A DNA stretch of 64,000 nt from Pseudomonadota bacterium (GTDB lineage: Bacteria > Desulfobacterota > Desulfovibrionia > Desulfovibrionales > Desulfovibrionaceae), in NCBI GenBank assembly GCA_023411815.1, contig JAEYOJ010000095.1, positions 1 through 64,000 on the forward strand, given 5' to 3'. The position numbers were made by a program, and so were the translations under genes. Positions 52,188 to 62,543 of this stretch are shown piece by piece. How positions within the stretch are numbered: position 1 is the stretch's first letter; the number at the start of each line of letters is the position of its first letter. The notes under the pieces are model-generated. The model saw only the letters and a program-made list of their open reading frames with translations. It made no database searches and was not told the DNA's origin.

Positions 52188-53635
52188 ACTTAACCTCGTT
52201 TAAAGTTATCTTTTTTGTGGTTAATCTCTATGTGATCATAAGTGGAATAGTCATCAATTCGTATTGAGCATCTCATTTATAATTTAAGCAACACTCTTGG
52301 AGTATATGTTAGATATGAGAATGGATGTTGTGTTGCATGCTATGTTGTATGGGAATTAGATTTTGTTATATGCTGAGTTGATCCTATTATGTATTAATCG
52401 GTTTTTATGCGCCAATCGGCTTTATTATTAACTAGATTCTATTATGTTAACTAGATTATTAATTAGATATTACCTCTGACCTAGTAATCATGATGTAAGA
52501 ATAGTAACTAAAATTCTGATCAATTGCACACTATTGTGATTCAACTCACTATATTATAGTGTCTGAATTAATATTTTATATTCTATTTGATTTGCTTACT
52601 ATGCAGTGCAGGTTGCACTTGATGGCTGAATAGACAGCTTCGGACATCAATATCATGAGGCGACTGCCTCGGACGTCAGGCACTGGTCTTTCTGGACGAT
52701 CAACCACGTATCATTTCGGCCAACAAAGCCTCCTACAAAACGCTCAGGGACAGGAAGGCCAAGAATCAAGGTCTGGATACTGGACTGGGCGGCTCCGAGG
52801 GCGGACTCCCCGCCGCAAGGCATGACGTGGCCAAAGCTGCACACTCTGCCGCTTGGCTGGCAATCGTCGTGTAGACCTCCGCCGTTTAGTGCCAATCGAC
52901 AGTGGAGACCTCGGGCGAATTGATGGCGAGGTGCTCGGGCTGTCCGGTTAAGGGGTAAGCAAAAAATCCAAAATCTCAATAGGATGCAGTATGGGGAGGG
53001 CTATCTGGAGAGCGAGCGGCCTTGGAAGGAGATCCTGATCAGTTTTATCGGTCACGAAATGCGAATGTCGTCCAGGCTTCACCAACAGGAACAGGCTTAC
53101 TCTGTCATTCCTGGGGCACAAAGTGAGGGGCAGTCCAGGGGCGTTCCATCCTTTCTTGGTGCTCCGAAGCCGGTCGTGGAAATGCCAACTCCACGCGACA
53201 CAGGCTCCTGCGGAAGCGCGCTCACCTTCAGACAACGGAAGATTTCTCAGAAGTGCCTTCACCAAATTGCAACGTTTCAGCACAAGGGCAAAGTGATTGT
53301 CTGTATCGAAGCTCTGTTCAGGTTTTGACTTCAGAACAGGCAGCGAAGGGAGCGGCTGCCGTTGCCAGGGTTGTCCGTTTGACCAAAAAAATGAAGGTAG
53401 CGCCGCCCTTTGAAAAGATTCGTGTGCGTTTTTTGGTGGGTCTACATCAAGGGGTCAAGGGTGCCGAGTAGGGATAAGGACGAGAAAAAGAAAAAGTGAA
53501 TGAGTTTTGTCGACTTTTGTCACGGAAATGAGGAAATATTTTTCCGTTTTTTGCGTTATGCGGGCGTATTTTTCATGCAAGATTTACTCCATTGTTGAAT
53601 GCTGATTTCCTAATCCCTCCTGCCCTTTCATCTCA
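52188..53635. other. AT-rich possible origin, then gene remnants
   Basis: 52188-52620 is strongly AT-rich with no gene. It contains repeated units such as TTAACTAGATT (52430-52475, three related copies) and CTATTATGT, which suits a replication origin or control region of the Rep-like gene. From about 52620 to 53480 GC rises and there are only short, broken frames on both strands; no family was recognised. 53480-53635 shows nothing. Confidence 0.45.
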
Positions 53636-53660
53636 AAAACTGGCACACAACTGGCACAAA
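53636..53660 (+). repeat. Right ACTGGCACA arm repeats
   Basis: Two ACTGGCACA units matching the left-end block at 33313-33337 with one mismatch, 107 bases inside the right core. Likely integrase arm-type sites. Confidence 0.7.
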
Positions 53661-53684
53661 GTTGCTTCGCGTTCTGAGCGCCAA

Positions 53685-53723
53685 AAGAGAAGGGCTTACG
53701 AACCCCTCGTAAGCCCTTCTCTT
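53685..53723 (-). terminator. 17-bp hairpin terminator after tRNA-Ala
   Basis: AAGAGAAGGGCTTACGA pairs perfectly with TCGTAAGCCCTTCTCTT (loop ACCCC), followed on the minus strand by TTTTGG. It belongs to the island side of the core, so the tRNA-Ala transcript now ends in element-derived sequence. Confidence 0.8.
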
Positions 53724-53736
53724 AGTAGATTTTTTC

Positions 53737-53812
<76 letters not shown>

Positions 53813-53975
53813 ACGCCGTTGGAGGAAGCGAAAATAGCCAAATTGTCCTGAAAGTCAATCGGGAATAATGCCGGGCAAAAATTATTTTCTCCGGAAGCGG
53901 AGGAGGGCGGTCGTACGTTGCCTCGCGCCGCGTCTTGTCCTACAACGCTGGAAGCTCTAGTCGTCCGGAGGCGCG

Positions 53976-54963
<988 letters not shown>

Positions 54964-54974
<11 letters not shown>

Positions 54975-55839
54975 CAACATCGCCGCTGAATTCGTCTTCA
55001 GGAGGCCCACGCGCGCCGCTTACCTCTTCTCGCGCTACGGCATGCTCATCGCTGGGCTCGTGCTGGTGGGCGGCATATCCCTGGCGGCCATCCTGGCGCC
55101 CTGGCTCGCGCCGCACGATCCCTCGCAGCTGAACGTGGATTCCATTCTGCTGCCGCCGCTGTCGCCCGACCATCTGCTGGGCACCGATGCCCTGGGCCGC
55201 GACGTGCTGTCGCGCCTGCTGTGGGGTGGGCGCATCTCGCTGTGGGTCGGCTTCGTGGCCGTCGGGCTGTCCGTGTCCATCGGCCTGGTGCTGGGGCTCA
55301 TCGCCGGCTACAACGGCGGCCTGGTGGACGAGATCGTCATGCGCGGCGTGGACGTCATGCTCTGCTTCCCGTCCTTCTTCCTCATTCTGGCCGTCATCGC
55401 TTTTCTGGAGCCCAGCCTGTTCAACATCATGGTCGTCATCGGCCTGACCTCCTGGATGGGCGTGGCGCGCCTGGTGCGCGCCGAGACGCTGACCCTCAAG
55501 CGCCGCGACTACGTGCAGGCCGCGCGCGTGTCCGGGGCCGGGCCGCTGCGCATCCTGTTCATCCACATCCTGCCCAACGCCCTGGCGCCCGTGCTCGTGT
55601 CCGCGACCCTGGGCGTGGCCGGGGCCATCCTCGTGGAATCCTCCCTGTCCTTCCTGGGCCTCGGCGTGCAGCCGCCCACCCCGAGCTGGGGCAACATGCT
55701 TCTGGAGGGTAAGGAAGTCCTGGAGATCGCGCCCTGGCTGTCCATACTGCCAGGCCTGACCATCCTGTTCACCGTGCTCGGCTACAACCTGCTGGGCGAA
55801 TCCCTGCGCGACCTGTTCGACCCGCGTCTGCGCCAGTAG
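54964..55839 (+). CDS. Peptide/nickel-type ABC permease, DppC/OppC family
   Basis: 291 aa from a GTG that overlaps the previous gene. Characteristic N-terminal APWLAPHDPSQLN and LLGTDALGRDVLSRLLWGGR, then the EAA-type loop RAETLTLKRRDYVQAARVSG. Forms the membrane channel with the DppB-type partner. Followed by several strong inverted repeats. Confidence 0.93.
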
Positions 55840-55918
55840 CGCCGCACAGCAAAGAGCAAAGAAGGATATGCCTCCGGCGGCCGGGGGGAATCATTCCCCC
55901 CGGACCCCCGCATTTGCG

Positions 55919-55960
55919 TAAGCGCGGTTGCCGACGTGGGAATGTCGGCAACCGCGCTTA
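55919..55960 (+). terminator. 17-bp hairpin after the permease genes
   Basis: TAAGCGCGGTTGCCGAC pairs with GTCGGCAACCGCGCTTA around an 8-base loop. Another stem, GGGGGGAA/TTCCCCCC (55883-55900), is 20 bases before it and AGACGGCCG/CGGCCGTCT lies near 55998-56022; the tight set of stems marks the end of the permease operon. Confidence 0.65.
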
Positions 55961-56175
55961 TGTGGTGGCGCGACAAGAGTGACCAGGAATTGCCCGAGAC
56001 GGCCGGTTCCTCCGGCCGTCTCGAAAGCAGGGTTCAGGGAGCCTCGCTCCCTGGTGGGAGGGGCCTTGGTAGGGCGAAGCCCTGCCCGGTTTCAGGATGC
56101 GCAACGCGGTGACGAAAAGTGCGCGCATGCGGCAGCTCGCTCCAGGCTCGCATCGCTGGCCGTCGAAAAACAAAA

Positions 56176-56201
56176 AAGACCGCTCCTCGCGGAGCGGTCT
56201 T
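56176..56201 (-). terminator. Terminator after the cytochrome gene
   Basis: AAGACCGCTCC / GGAGCGGTCTT stem with loop TCGC and a run of T on the minus strand, 29 bases beyond the cytochrome stop codon. Confidence 0.85.
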
Positions 56202-56229
56202 GAATCCGAATGTATGGCGCGCCGGGAAA

Positions 56230-56715
56230 TTACTGGGCGCGGCGCTCCCGGGGGTGGCAAGCGTTGTTGCCGCAGGGAGAGGTAGGCAGGTTGGCCGTGC
56301 CTTCCAGGGTCATCTTCAGGTGGCAGCCGCGGCAGCTCGTCTCGCTGGCCTTGGTGTGGTAGGCGCGGAAGTAGGAATTGACCTCGCCGCGGTTGACCAG
56401 GTCGTCATGGCAGCCTTCGGTGGAACAGCTTTCGACTTCGCCGGAGCCGTCCCAAGTGTGGTGACAGGTCGTGCAGGCCACGGACTGGTGGTCGTAGTGG
56501 CTGAACTTGACCTCGGCGAACAGGGCCGTGGGCCGTCCCTCGGGGCGGTTGAACTTGAACGAGACGGGGAATTGCAGCACGGTTTCGGCCTCGATGCTCG
56601 CGGCCTTGGCCTCGGAGGCCATGGCCTCGGGCGTCCTGGAGATCTGCGATACGAACAGGGCCACCAGCAGGACGAACACCACGCCTGCGCCGACGAAATA
56701 CATCGCTGATTTCAT
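56230..56715 (-). CDS. Membrane-anchored four-haem class III cytochrome c
   Basis: Start at 56715 (MKSAMYFVGAGVVFVLLVALFV) with AGAGGGG upstream. 161 aa: an uncleaved-looking N-terminal helix, then haem sites CTTCH, CSTEGCH (CX4CH), CRGCH and CGNNACH (CX4CH), with further His in FSHYDHQSVAC as axial ligands. This alternation of CX2CH and CX4CH is a cytochrome c3 hallmark of sulfate reducers, supporting a Desulfovibrio-like host. It carries electrons in the periplasm, tethered to the membrane. Confidence 0.92.
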   Translation of the reverse strand: MKSAMYFVGAGVVFVLLVALFVSQISRTPEAMASEAKAASIEAETVLQFPVSFKFNRPEGRPTALFAEVKFSHYDHQSVACTTCHHTWDGSGEVESCSTEGCHDDLVNRGEVNSYFRAYHTKASETSCRGCHLKMTLEGTANLPTSPCGNNACHPRERRAQ

Positions 56716-57231
56716 TCCGTTCCCCTCTTTTGTGCGTGCGACGTGACGATTTTCACAAAGGCGGTCTCTATCAAGGAGTGGCAAGTATGTCAATCGGCCG
56801 TGATTGCTCGTGTATTGATGCCGAGGCATATTGTGCTCCAGTGTCGGATTGGGAGAATTTTCGGCTCAAAGTCGTTGTTGTGCGGGCTGACTGCAGAGCC
56901 ATTGTTGAATGTAAGTTGCTACGATTGTTTCACGCATGCTGAACAACTTTAACCGGGATGCTTCAAGGAAACGACTTCCGCAATCAAGGTGTGTAGCGCC
57001 CAGCAAATCAAGTCTGGTTGGAGTTTCGATTCCGGCTGGCGATTACGACATTTGCTCGCCTGGTCCTGAAATTTTCCGTCCCTGTCTCCATGTGTGTTGT
57101 TGAAGGCTGAAATAAAAGCCCTATTGCGTGCGGCACGGTGCTTGCTCAGGTCGGTCGTGCCGGCGCGACAGCGCAGGCGCGCGGCCGTCTCGGGGGGGAT
57201 GGCCGCTGACCAAAAGACACACGGGAGAATC
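56716..57231. other. Divergent intergenic region
   Basis: About 515 bases between the cytochrome and protease genes. Short plus-strand frames near 56743-56952 lack a ribosome-binding site and any recognisable product. It should hold the two divergent promoters. Nothing else seen. Confidence 0.4.
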
Positions 57232-58848
57232 ATGCGTAAAGCCATCCTACTCATCATCATCCTGGCCGGCCTGGCGGTCCTTGCCGCCTGTGCGGCGGGC
57301 GCGCGCAAATCCGAGCCCCGGGCCGAATTGGGCGAATACAAGTTTGTGATACTGCCCGAGGCGGGCGACCTCGGCAATGATCTCGGCTCCACCTTCAACG
57401 GCCTAGGTTTCGACGTGCGGCAGTCCTGTCCGACCGAGGACAAGGCTCAGACCCTGGTGCTCAGCCTGCAGCATCTCACCGCCTCGGGCAAGACCAGGGC
57501 CAAGGTGCGCCTGTACGAACTGGCTTCGGGCCGCGAGGTGTATGTCGGCCAGGCTTCCGCCGAAGGGGAGGCGTATCCCGAGAGCGTGATCAAGGCCACG
57601 CGTTCCGCGCTTCTGGGCTTCTACGAACAGTACAAGGCTCCGTCGCCGGATCTGGCCCTGCTGGTGGCCGATAAGCCGGTCGTGGTCGGCAAGCCCGTGC
57701 CTGTCGAGGATTCCGGTCCGGCCGTGAGTGTGTCCAGCGACGCGAGCAAGGACGCCCAGGGCCTTGAGCGCATGACCCGCGACGAGCAGGAACTCAAGAA
57801 GTATTTCGACGGCCGCGGCAAGGATCTGGCCGAGGTCGAGGGCATCTGGAGCAACCAGAAGCTCGGCTACAGCATGGCCATCTTTCAGGACAAGCAGGAA
57901 GGCAAGCGCGAGTACGCCGGCATGTACCTCAAGGGCGGCGACAAGAATTACAAGCCCGGCGACGTGGTGCTGGACATCTCGGCCAAGGCCGACCAGGCCT
58001 ATCCGGCCATGTTCCGCGGCCCCAAGGGCAGCGAGTTCGAGGGCAGCTTCAGCCTGAAGTCCGGCGAGCTGGTCGGCATGTTCAAGGATTCGGCGGGCAA
58101 GGAATTGAAGATGTCCTTCGTGCGCGAGTACCCGGCTTCGGCCCAGGCGTCCAAGCCCAAGCCGGTCACCGGCTCCACCGTGGGCAGCGGCTTCCTGCTC
58201 AGCGGGATGGGCTATATCGCCACCAACCACCACGTGGTCCGCAACGCCATCGATGTCAACGTGACCTTCCCCAACATGAGCAAGCGTTTCGAGGCCGACA
58301 TTGTCATGAAGGACGAGCGCAACGACCTGGCCATCCTCAAGCTGCGCGACGCCGATGAGTTCCTGGCCAAGCTGGGGCCTCTGCCCTACCACCTGGCGCG
58401 TCCCGACGAGGTCAACCTCGGCCAGGACATCGTGACCATGGGCTTCCCGTTGGGCTCCGAGCTGGGCGAGAGCCACAAGATCACCACCGGCGTGGTCAGC
58501 TCGCTCAACGGCGTGCGCGGCGAGCCGGGCCGTATGCAGATCAGCAACTCCATCCAGCCCGGCAACAGCGGCGGCCCGGTGTTCAACCATAAGGGCCAAG
58601 TGGTCGGCGTGGTCGTGGGCGCCCTGGATGACGAGTACTACCTGCAGAAGAAGGGCTTCGTGCCCCAGAACGTGAATTTCGCGGTCAAGATCGGCTACCT
58701 GCACAGCATGGTGGACCTCATTCCCGGCGCCGGGCAGTGCAAGATCCGTCCGGCCAAGGTCCAGGTCCCCGGCGGTCTGGAGCAGCTGGTCCGGGATTAC
58801 TCGCCCTACGTGGTCATGATCCGATCCAAGACCTTGCCCAAAAGCTAG
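57232..58848 (+). CDS. Trypsin-like (S1C) serine protease lipoprotein
   Basis: Start at 57232 (MRKAILLIIILAGLAVLAAC, GGAG upstream). Lipobox LAAC predicts a lipoprotein. A region of about 300 residues without a recognised fold precedes the trypsin-like domain: catalytic His in YIATNHHVV, Asp in NDLAILKL, Ser in PGNSGGPVFN. No PDZ domain is apparent, unlike DegP. Likely periplasmic proteolysis or quality control. Followed by a strong terminator. Confidence 0.88.
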   Translation: MRKAILLIIILAGLAVLAACAAGARKSEPRAELGEYKFVILPEAGDLGNDLGSTFNGLGFDVRQSCPTEDKAQTLVLSLQHLTASGKTRAKVRLYELASGREVYVGQASAEGEAYPESVIKATRSALLGFYEQYKAPSPDLALLVADKPVVVGKPVPVEDSGPAVSVSSDASKDAQGLERMTRDEQELKKYFDGRGKDLAEVEGIWSNQKLGYSMAIFQDKQEGKREYAGMYLKGGDKNYKPGDVVLDISAKADQAYPAMFRGPKGSEFEGSFSLKSGELVGMFKDSAGKELKMSFVREYPASAQASKPKPVTGSTVGSGFLLSGMGYIATNHHVVRNAIDVNVTFPNMSKRFEADIVMKDERNDLAILKLRDADEFLAKLGPLPYHLARPDEVNLGQDIVTMGFPLGSELGESHKITTGVVSSLNGVRGEPGRMQISNSIQPGNSGGPVFNHKGQVVGVVVGALDDEYYLQKKGFVPQNVNFAVKIGYLHSMVDLIPGAGQCKIRPAKVQVPGGLEQLVRDYSPYVVMIRSKTLPKS

Positions 58849-58885
58849 CCTCGCATCACTTCTCACCTCCCGCCCAGGCGGAAGG

Positions 58886-58920
58886 AGCAGGCCCTCGTCT
58901 CCCCGGGGGCCTGCTTTTTT
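58886..58920 (+). terminator. Terminator after the protease gene
   Basis: AGCAGGCCC / GGGCCTGCT stem followed by TTTTTT. The next 250 bases before the EF-hand genes hold nothing recognised. Confidence 0.85.
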
Positions 58921-59186
58921 GCGCCGGCCGAACCGGAGCACAAGCCGGTCGCAATGGCGTGGCCGCTCGACCCCGGGATACTTCTCCGTCGTCTCCCGAA
59001 GTGTGGGCCATGACGCCGGAATGGTTCGAGAGCCAGTCCTTGCCTTCAAACATTCCGTTAGACGAGTCCGCTCCGAATACAAGTGGCAGGCCGGTCTCGC
59101 CTTGGTAGTGCATATTGGGTGGATGCATGCGCATCCGTTCCTGTCCGCGCCCAGGCGCGGACGGCGGAAGACAGAGGGATGGATTC

Positions 59187-59528
59187 ATGGACAGGCTGCC
59201 GCTCGCCGCGACATGCGCGGCAATGCTCTTCCTCGTGGGCCTGGGCCAGGCTGCCGATATCGGCGGAGAAAGGATCGCCGATTGGGGCCTCTTCGAGAGC
59301 ATCGACGCCGACCGCAACGGCTGGATCTCCCAGCAGGAGGTCCAGTTATACGGCCTGGAGCATCCGGATGCCCAGACGCCCTTCGCGGATATCGATGTCG
59401 ACGGGAACGGCGTGGTCAGTTGGCAGGAATGGGCGGATTACGTAACCGACGCATCCGGTGGAGAGGACCATGACGCAGGCTCTTCCGCGGAGCCGATGCC
59501 GCCCGATGCGTCCGCCCCTCGGCCATAG
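59187..59528 (+). CDS. EF-hand protein, secreted (1 of 6)
   Basis: Start at 59187 (MDRLPLAATCAAMLFLVGLG). Signal peptide ending near GQA-AD, then two EF-hand loops, DADRNGWISQQE and DVDGNGVVSWQE, each with acidic positions 1, 3, 5 and 12 occupied. A short acidic/Pro tail ends the 113-aa product. Calcium binding is expected in the periplasm or outside the cell. First of six related genes in a row. Confidence 0.85.
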   Translation: MDRLPLAATCAAMLFLVGLGQAADIGGERIADWGLFESIDADRNGWISQQEVQLYGLEHPDAQTPFADIDVDGNGVVSWQEWADYVTDASGGEDHDAGSSAEPMPPDASAPRP

Positions 59529-59712
59529 GCCGACGAGCCGTCGGCGTGAGCCGTACATCGAAGTGATTAGATATCTCACGTCCCGAAAACAAGTGGCAAC
59601 CCGGCGATGATCATTAGACTCGGACCATACTGATCAGGTTTGGAATGGGTTGGGAGCACTCATCTGAACGCATGTTTCCCGGCTCGAACCTCAACCGAAA
59701 AGGATGGAAACG

Positions 59713-60291
59713 ATGAAAAAACTACTTATCGCCTTGACATGCACGGCAGGCCTTCTCGTTGCCGGATCGGCCCAGGCGGGCATCTTCGGCGGCGGTGGCG
59801 AGCAGGACCAGACCCTTTTCCAGAAGATGGACGAGAACCAGGACGGCCAGATCAGCCAACAGGAATTCAGCGACTACAGCTTCGAGGATGAGGACAAGAC
59901 CCAGCTGTTCAACATGCTCGACGAGCAGGGCCAAGGTCGGATCGACCAGCAGCAGTGGCAGGAGATGAAGCGGAGCGGAACGGGCGGCTCCACGCAGGAG
60001 ATGGGCGCCACGGGTGATACCGGCACGCAGCAGTACGGTGCGACCGAAGGTGAGACCGGCGGCATGACCACCGGCGGCACTACCGGCACCCAGGAATACG
60101 GCACCACGGATGAGGTGGCTCCGCCCATGACCGGCGACACGCCCGGCTCCCCGCAGGGCGGCACCCAGGAGTACGGAGCTACCGAAGGTGGCACCGGCAC
60201 GCAGGAGTACGGCACGAGCGGCGGCATGAGCGGCGGCTCGGCAGGCGACACTGGCGGCGGCACCACCGGTGGTGCGGGCTCCGGACAGTAG
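59713..60291 (+). CDS. EF-hand protein with TQEYG-rich tail (2 of 6)
   Basis: Start at 59713 (MKKLLIALTCTAGLLVAG). 192 aa. A first EF-hand (DENQDGQISQQE) is intact; the second (DEQGQGRIDQQQ) lacks the acidic residue at position 12 and has Gln at 5. The C-terminal 115 residues are a Gly/Thr-rich low-complexity tail with TQEYG or TQQYG recurring about five times. Followed by a terminator, so it forms its own unit. Confidence 0.83.
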   Translation: MKKLLIALTCTAGLLVAGSAQAGIFGGGGEQDQTLFQKMDENQDGQISQQEFSDYSFEDEDKTQLFNMLDEQGQGRIDQQQWQEMKRSGTGGSTQEMGATGDTGTQQYGATEGETGGMTTGGTTGTQEYGTTDEVAPPMTGDTPGSPQGGTQEYGATEGGTGTQEYGTSGGMSGGSAGDTGGGTTGGAGSGQ

Positions 60292-60350
60292 TCCATTCGG
60301 AGTCTCGTCATACTATCCGCCTAAGCATCCGGATTGCAGGCATCTTCGTT

Positions 60351-60377
60351 ACAGGCCCCCTCGGGGGCCTGTCTTTT
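60351..60377 (+). terminator. Terminator after EF-hand gene 2
   Basis: ACAGGCCCC / GGGGCCTGT stem with a short loop, then CTTTTTG. Confidence 0.85.
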
Positions 60378-60597
60378 TGCCCGCTGCCGGGCTTTGGTCG
60401 GATTCGAGCCGACCGGCCATAGTCTGGAGTCCTACAATCAAAGGCTTAGAGGTCCCACGTTCAAAAAACAAGTGGATACCTGAATGAAGCTGGTAAATTC
60501 GGCATACTCTGTATCGGTCAGAATTCCGGTCGGGGTACTGCGTCATGGGGGGTGCGCGGTCGTCGGAATAGGAACCTGCAACCAAAGGGATGTACCG

Positions 60598-61242
60598 ATG
60601 AAAAAGCTTCTTTTTGTGACGTGCACGGCAGGCCTCCTCTTCGCCGGCGTGGCCCAGGCGGGCATTTTCGGCGGCGGTGGCGAGCAGGACCAGAGCCTCT
60701 TCCAGAGGATGGACGAGAACCAGGACGGTCAGGTCACGCAGGAGGAGTTCGAAGGCTATTCATTTGACGACGAGGAGAAATCCAAGCTCTTCTCGGCCAT
60801 TGACCAGAACCAGGACGGCCAGATCACCCAGGAAGAGCTGACCGCCTATGAAGCCAGCAGCGGCAGCCTGGAAGGCGGCGCTGCCGGCACGCAGGAAATG
60901 GGCGCTACCGAGGACACCCAGGAGATGGGTGCTACCGATAGCGGCGCTGCGGACACGCAGGAGATGGGTGCTACCGATACCGGAGCCACGGACACGCAGG
61001 AAATGGGCGCTACCGATACCGGTACGCAGGAAATGGGCGCCACGACCGGCGGAGCGCAGGCTGACTTCTCGGCGGTGGACAGGGATGCCGACGGCCAGGT
61101 CACCCAGAGCGAATTCGAAGAGTACAGGGCCCAGGATCCTTCCATCACTCAGGATTTTTCGACCCTGGATTCCGACCAGGACGGCCAGATCACCCAGCAG
61201 GAATGGCAGGAGAATATGCAGGGCGGGAGCGCTGCCCAGTAG
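60598..61242 (+). CDS. EF-hand protein with TQEMGAT repeats (3 of 6)
   Basis: Start at 60598 (MKKLLFVTCTAGLLFAG). 214 aa. Two EF-hands (DENQDGQVTQEE, DQNQDGQITQEE), then a tandem TQEMGAT repeat region with at least five units, then two more EF-hands (DRDADGQVTQSE, DSDQDGQITQQE). The first half is clearly a paralogue of gene 2 (GIFGGGGEQDQ shared). The repeat spacer may have expanded by slippage. Confidence 0.85.
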   Translation: MKKLLFVTCTAGLLFAGVAQAGIFGGGGEQDQSLFQRMDENQDGQVTQEEFEGYSFDDEEKSKLFSAIDQNQDGQITQEELTAYEASSGSLEGGAAGTQEMGATEDTQEMGATDSGAADTQEMGATDTGATDTQEMGATDTGTQEMGATTGGAQADFSAVDRDADGQVTQSEFEEYRAQDPSITQDFSTLDSDQDGQITQQEWQENMQGGSAAQ

Positions 61243-61504
61243 CCTCCGCGCAGGCCTGGGAAGCCCGCATGGACGACGAGTCAGGGTTGATTGACACCGC
61301 GCACTCTCGACGGGGGCAGGGCAAGGGCTTCGGGGAGACCCGGAGCCCTTGGTCGTTGAAGCCTCAAGGCTTTCGGGCCTGTGGCTGAGAGAAGAGTGAG
61401 GGGAAAATCAGTGGCAGGGATGTTAAAGCTGCTAGATTTGAGGAAGATGGAAAGCACTCGTCATGCGTGACCCCCGCGAACGCAATGGCGAAAGGGAGTG
61501 AGCC

Positions 61505-61927
61505 ATGAAGAACATCATCGCTTTTGCAATCTTGGCCGTGATCCTCAGCGCCGGGATCGGCCATGCGGATGTTTCCCCAGGCATGCAGAGAGAGGCAAGC
61601 CTGTTCGAGCAGATGGACCAGAATAGCGACGGTATCGTCAGCCAGAGCGAGTTCGAGCAGTACAGTCTGGAGGAGCAGGACAAGACACAGCTTTTCGCCA
61701 TCATCGACCAGAACGGCAACGGCGTCATCAGCGAGAGCGAATGGCGTAGCTACCAGGAGCGCGGCGCCGTGCAGCCCAGGGCCATGGAGGAGCCAGCCAT
61801 GGAGGAGCCCATGAGCCCCGGCATGGAAAACGGCGTTGAGGACGAGGGAATCAGCGAACGCGCCTACGGTCCTGGCGTGGAGAACAAGCAGCGCAGGATC
61901 CTGGAAGAAAAGATGGCCAGGGAGTAG
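61505..61927 (+). CDS. EF-hand protein (4 of 6)
   Basis: 140 aa: signal peptide (MKNIIAFAILAVILSAGIGHA), then DVSPGMQREASLFEQMDQN and two EF-hands, DQNSDGIVSQSE and DQNGNGVISESE. The C-terminal tail is Glu/Met-rich with ERAYGPGVENKQRRIL, echoed in gene 6. Closely related to genes 5 and 6. Confidence 0.85.
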   Translation: MKNIIAFAILAVILSAGIGHADVSPGMQREASLFEQMDQNSDGIVSQSEFEQYSLEEQDKTQLFAIIDQNGNGVISESEWRSYQERGAVQPRAMEEPAMEEPMSPGMENGVEDEGISERAYGPGVENKQRRILEEKMARE

Positions 61928-61994
61928 CGGTGAGCCAGATGCCGAAAGACGTTTGCGGTTCTATGATTCACTCGAGCCAATGGAGGTCAGTGCA

Positions 61995-62426
61995 ATGAGG
62001 AAATTCTCATTCATCATGGCATCGGTCGCGATGTCGGTTGTCTTCGCCGGCCTTGCCTTTGCCGACGTGCCCCCCGGTGCGCGGCAGCAGGGGTACAGCC
62101 TGTTCGAGCAGATGGACCAGAACGGCGACGGCATCGTGAGCGAGAGCGAGTTCCAGGCCTACAGCCTGAGAGAGCAGGACAAGACTCAGCTCTTCGCCGT
62201 CATCGACCAGAACGGCGACGGCGTCATCAGCGAGAGCGAGTGGCGCGCCTACCAGGAAAGCGGCGCCGTGCAGCCCATGGAAGAGCCCATGGCCGTCGAG
62301 GAGCCCGTGCAGGTGGAAAGGCGGCGGCGTAACGTCGGCGACGTGTGGGATGAGCAGGTCTACGACGTGAACGACCCGCGCAAGATCCAGCCCAAGAGCA
62401 GAGGTACGCGAGTGCAGCCCGAATAG
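61995..62426 (+). CDS. EF-hand protein (5 of 6)
   Basis: Start at 61995 (MRKFSFIMASVAMSVVFAGL). 143 aa with signal peptide, EF-hands DQNGDGIVSESE and DQNGDGVISESE, and a C-terminal DVWDEQVYDVNDPRKIQ motif shared with gene 6. No recognisable domain in the tail. Part of the same paralogous series. Confidence 0.85.
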   Translation: MRKFSFIMASVAMSVVFAGLAFADVPPGARQQGYSLFEQMDQNGDGIVSESEFQAYSLREQDKTQLFAVIDQNGDGVISESEWRAYQESGAVQPMEEPMAVEEPVQVERRRRNVGDVWDEQVYDVNDPRKIQPKSRGTRVQPE

Positions 62427-62543
62427 GGTAGCGTTCGTTTAAGATCGAGGACCGGTCCGCCTCAGGGCGGGCAGGCTAATAAGGATGCGTCCGGCCCGAT
62501 GGGGAGGGCAGGGCGTTGCGAACACCAACTCAGGGAGGTCCGA

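Noticed and set aside
52653..53283. Minus-strand frames of about 110 aa in the right part of island 2
   Set aside because: No recognisable motif and broken frames on both strands; treated as decayed sequence.
57403..59082. 559-aa minus-strand frame over the protease gene
   Set aside because: Composition (His/Leu/Gly/Ala-rich) and lack of motifs mark it as a shadow of the protease gene.
60880..61060. Tandem repeats resembling a CRISPR array
   Set aside because: They are in-frame codon repeats (TQEMGAT) inside an EF-hand gene, without unique spacers.
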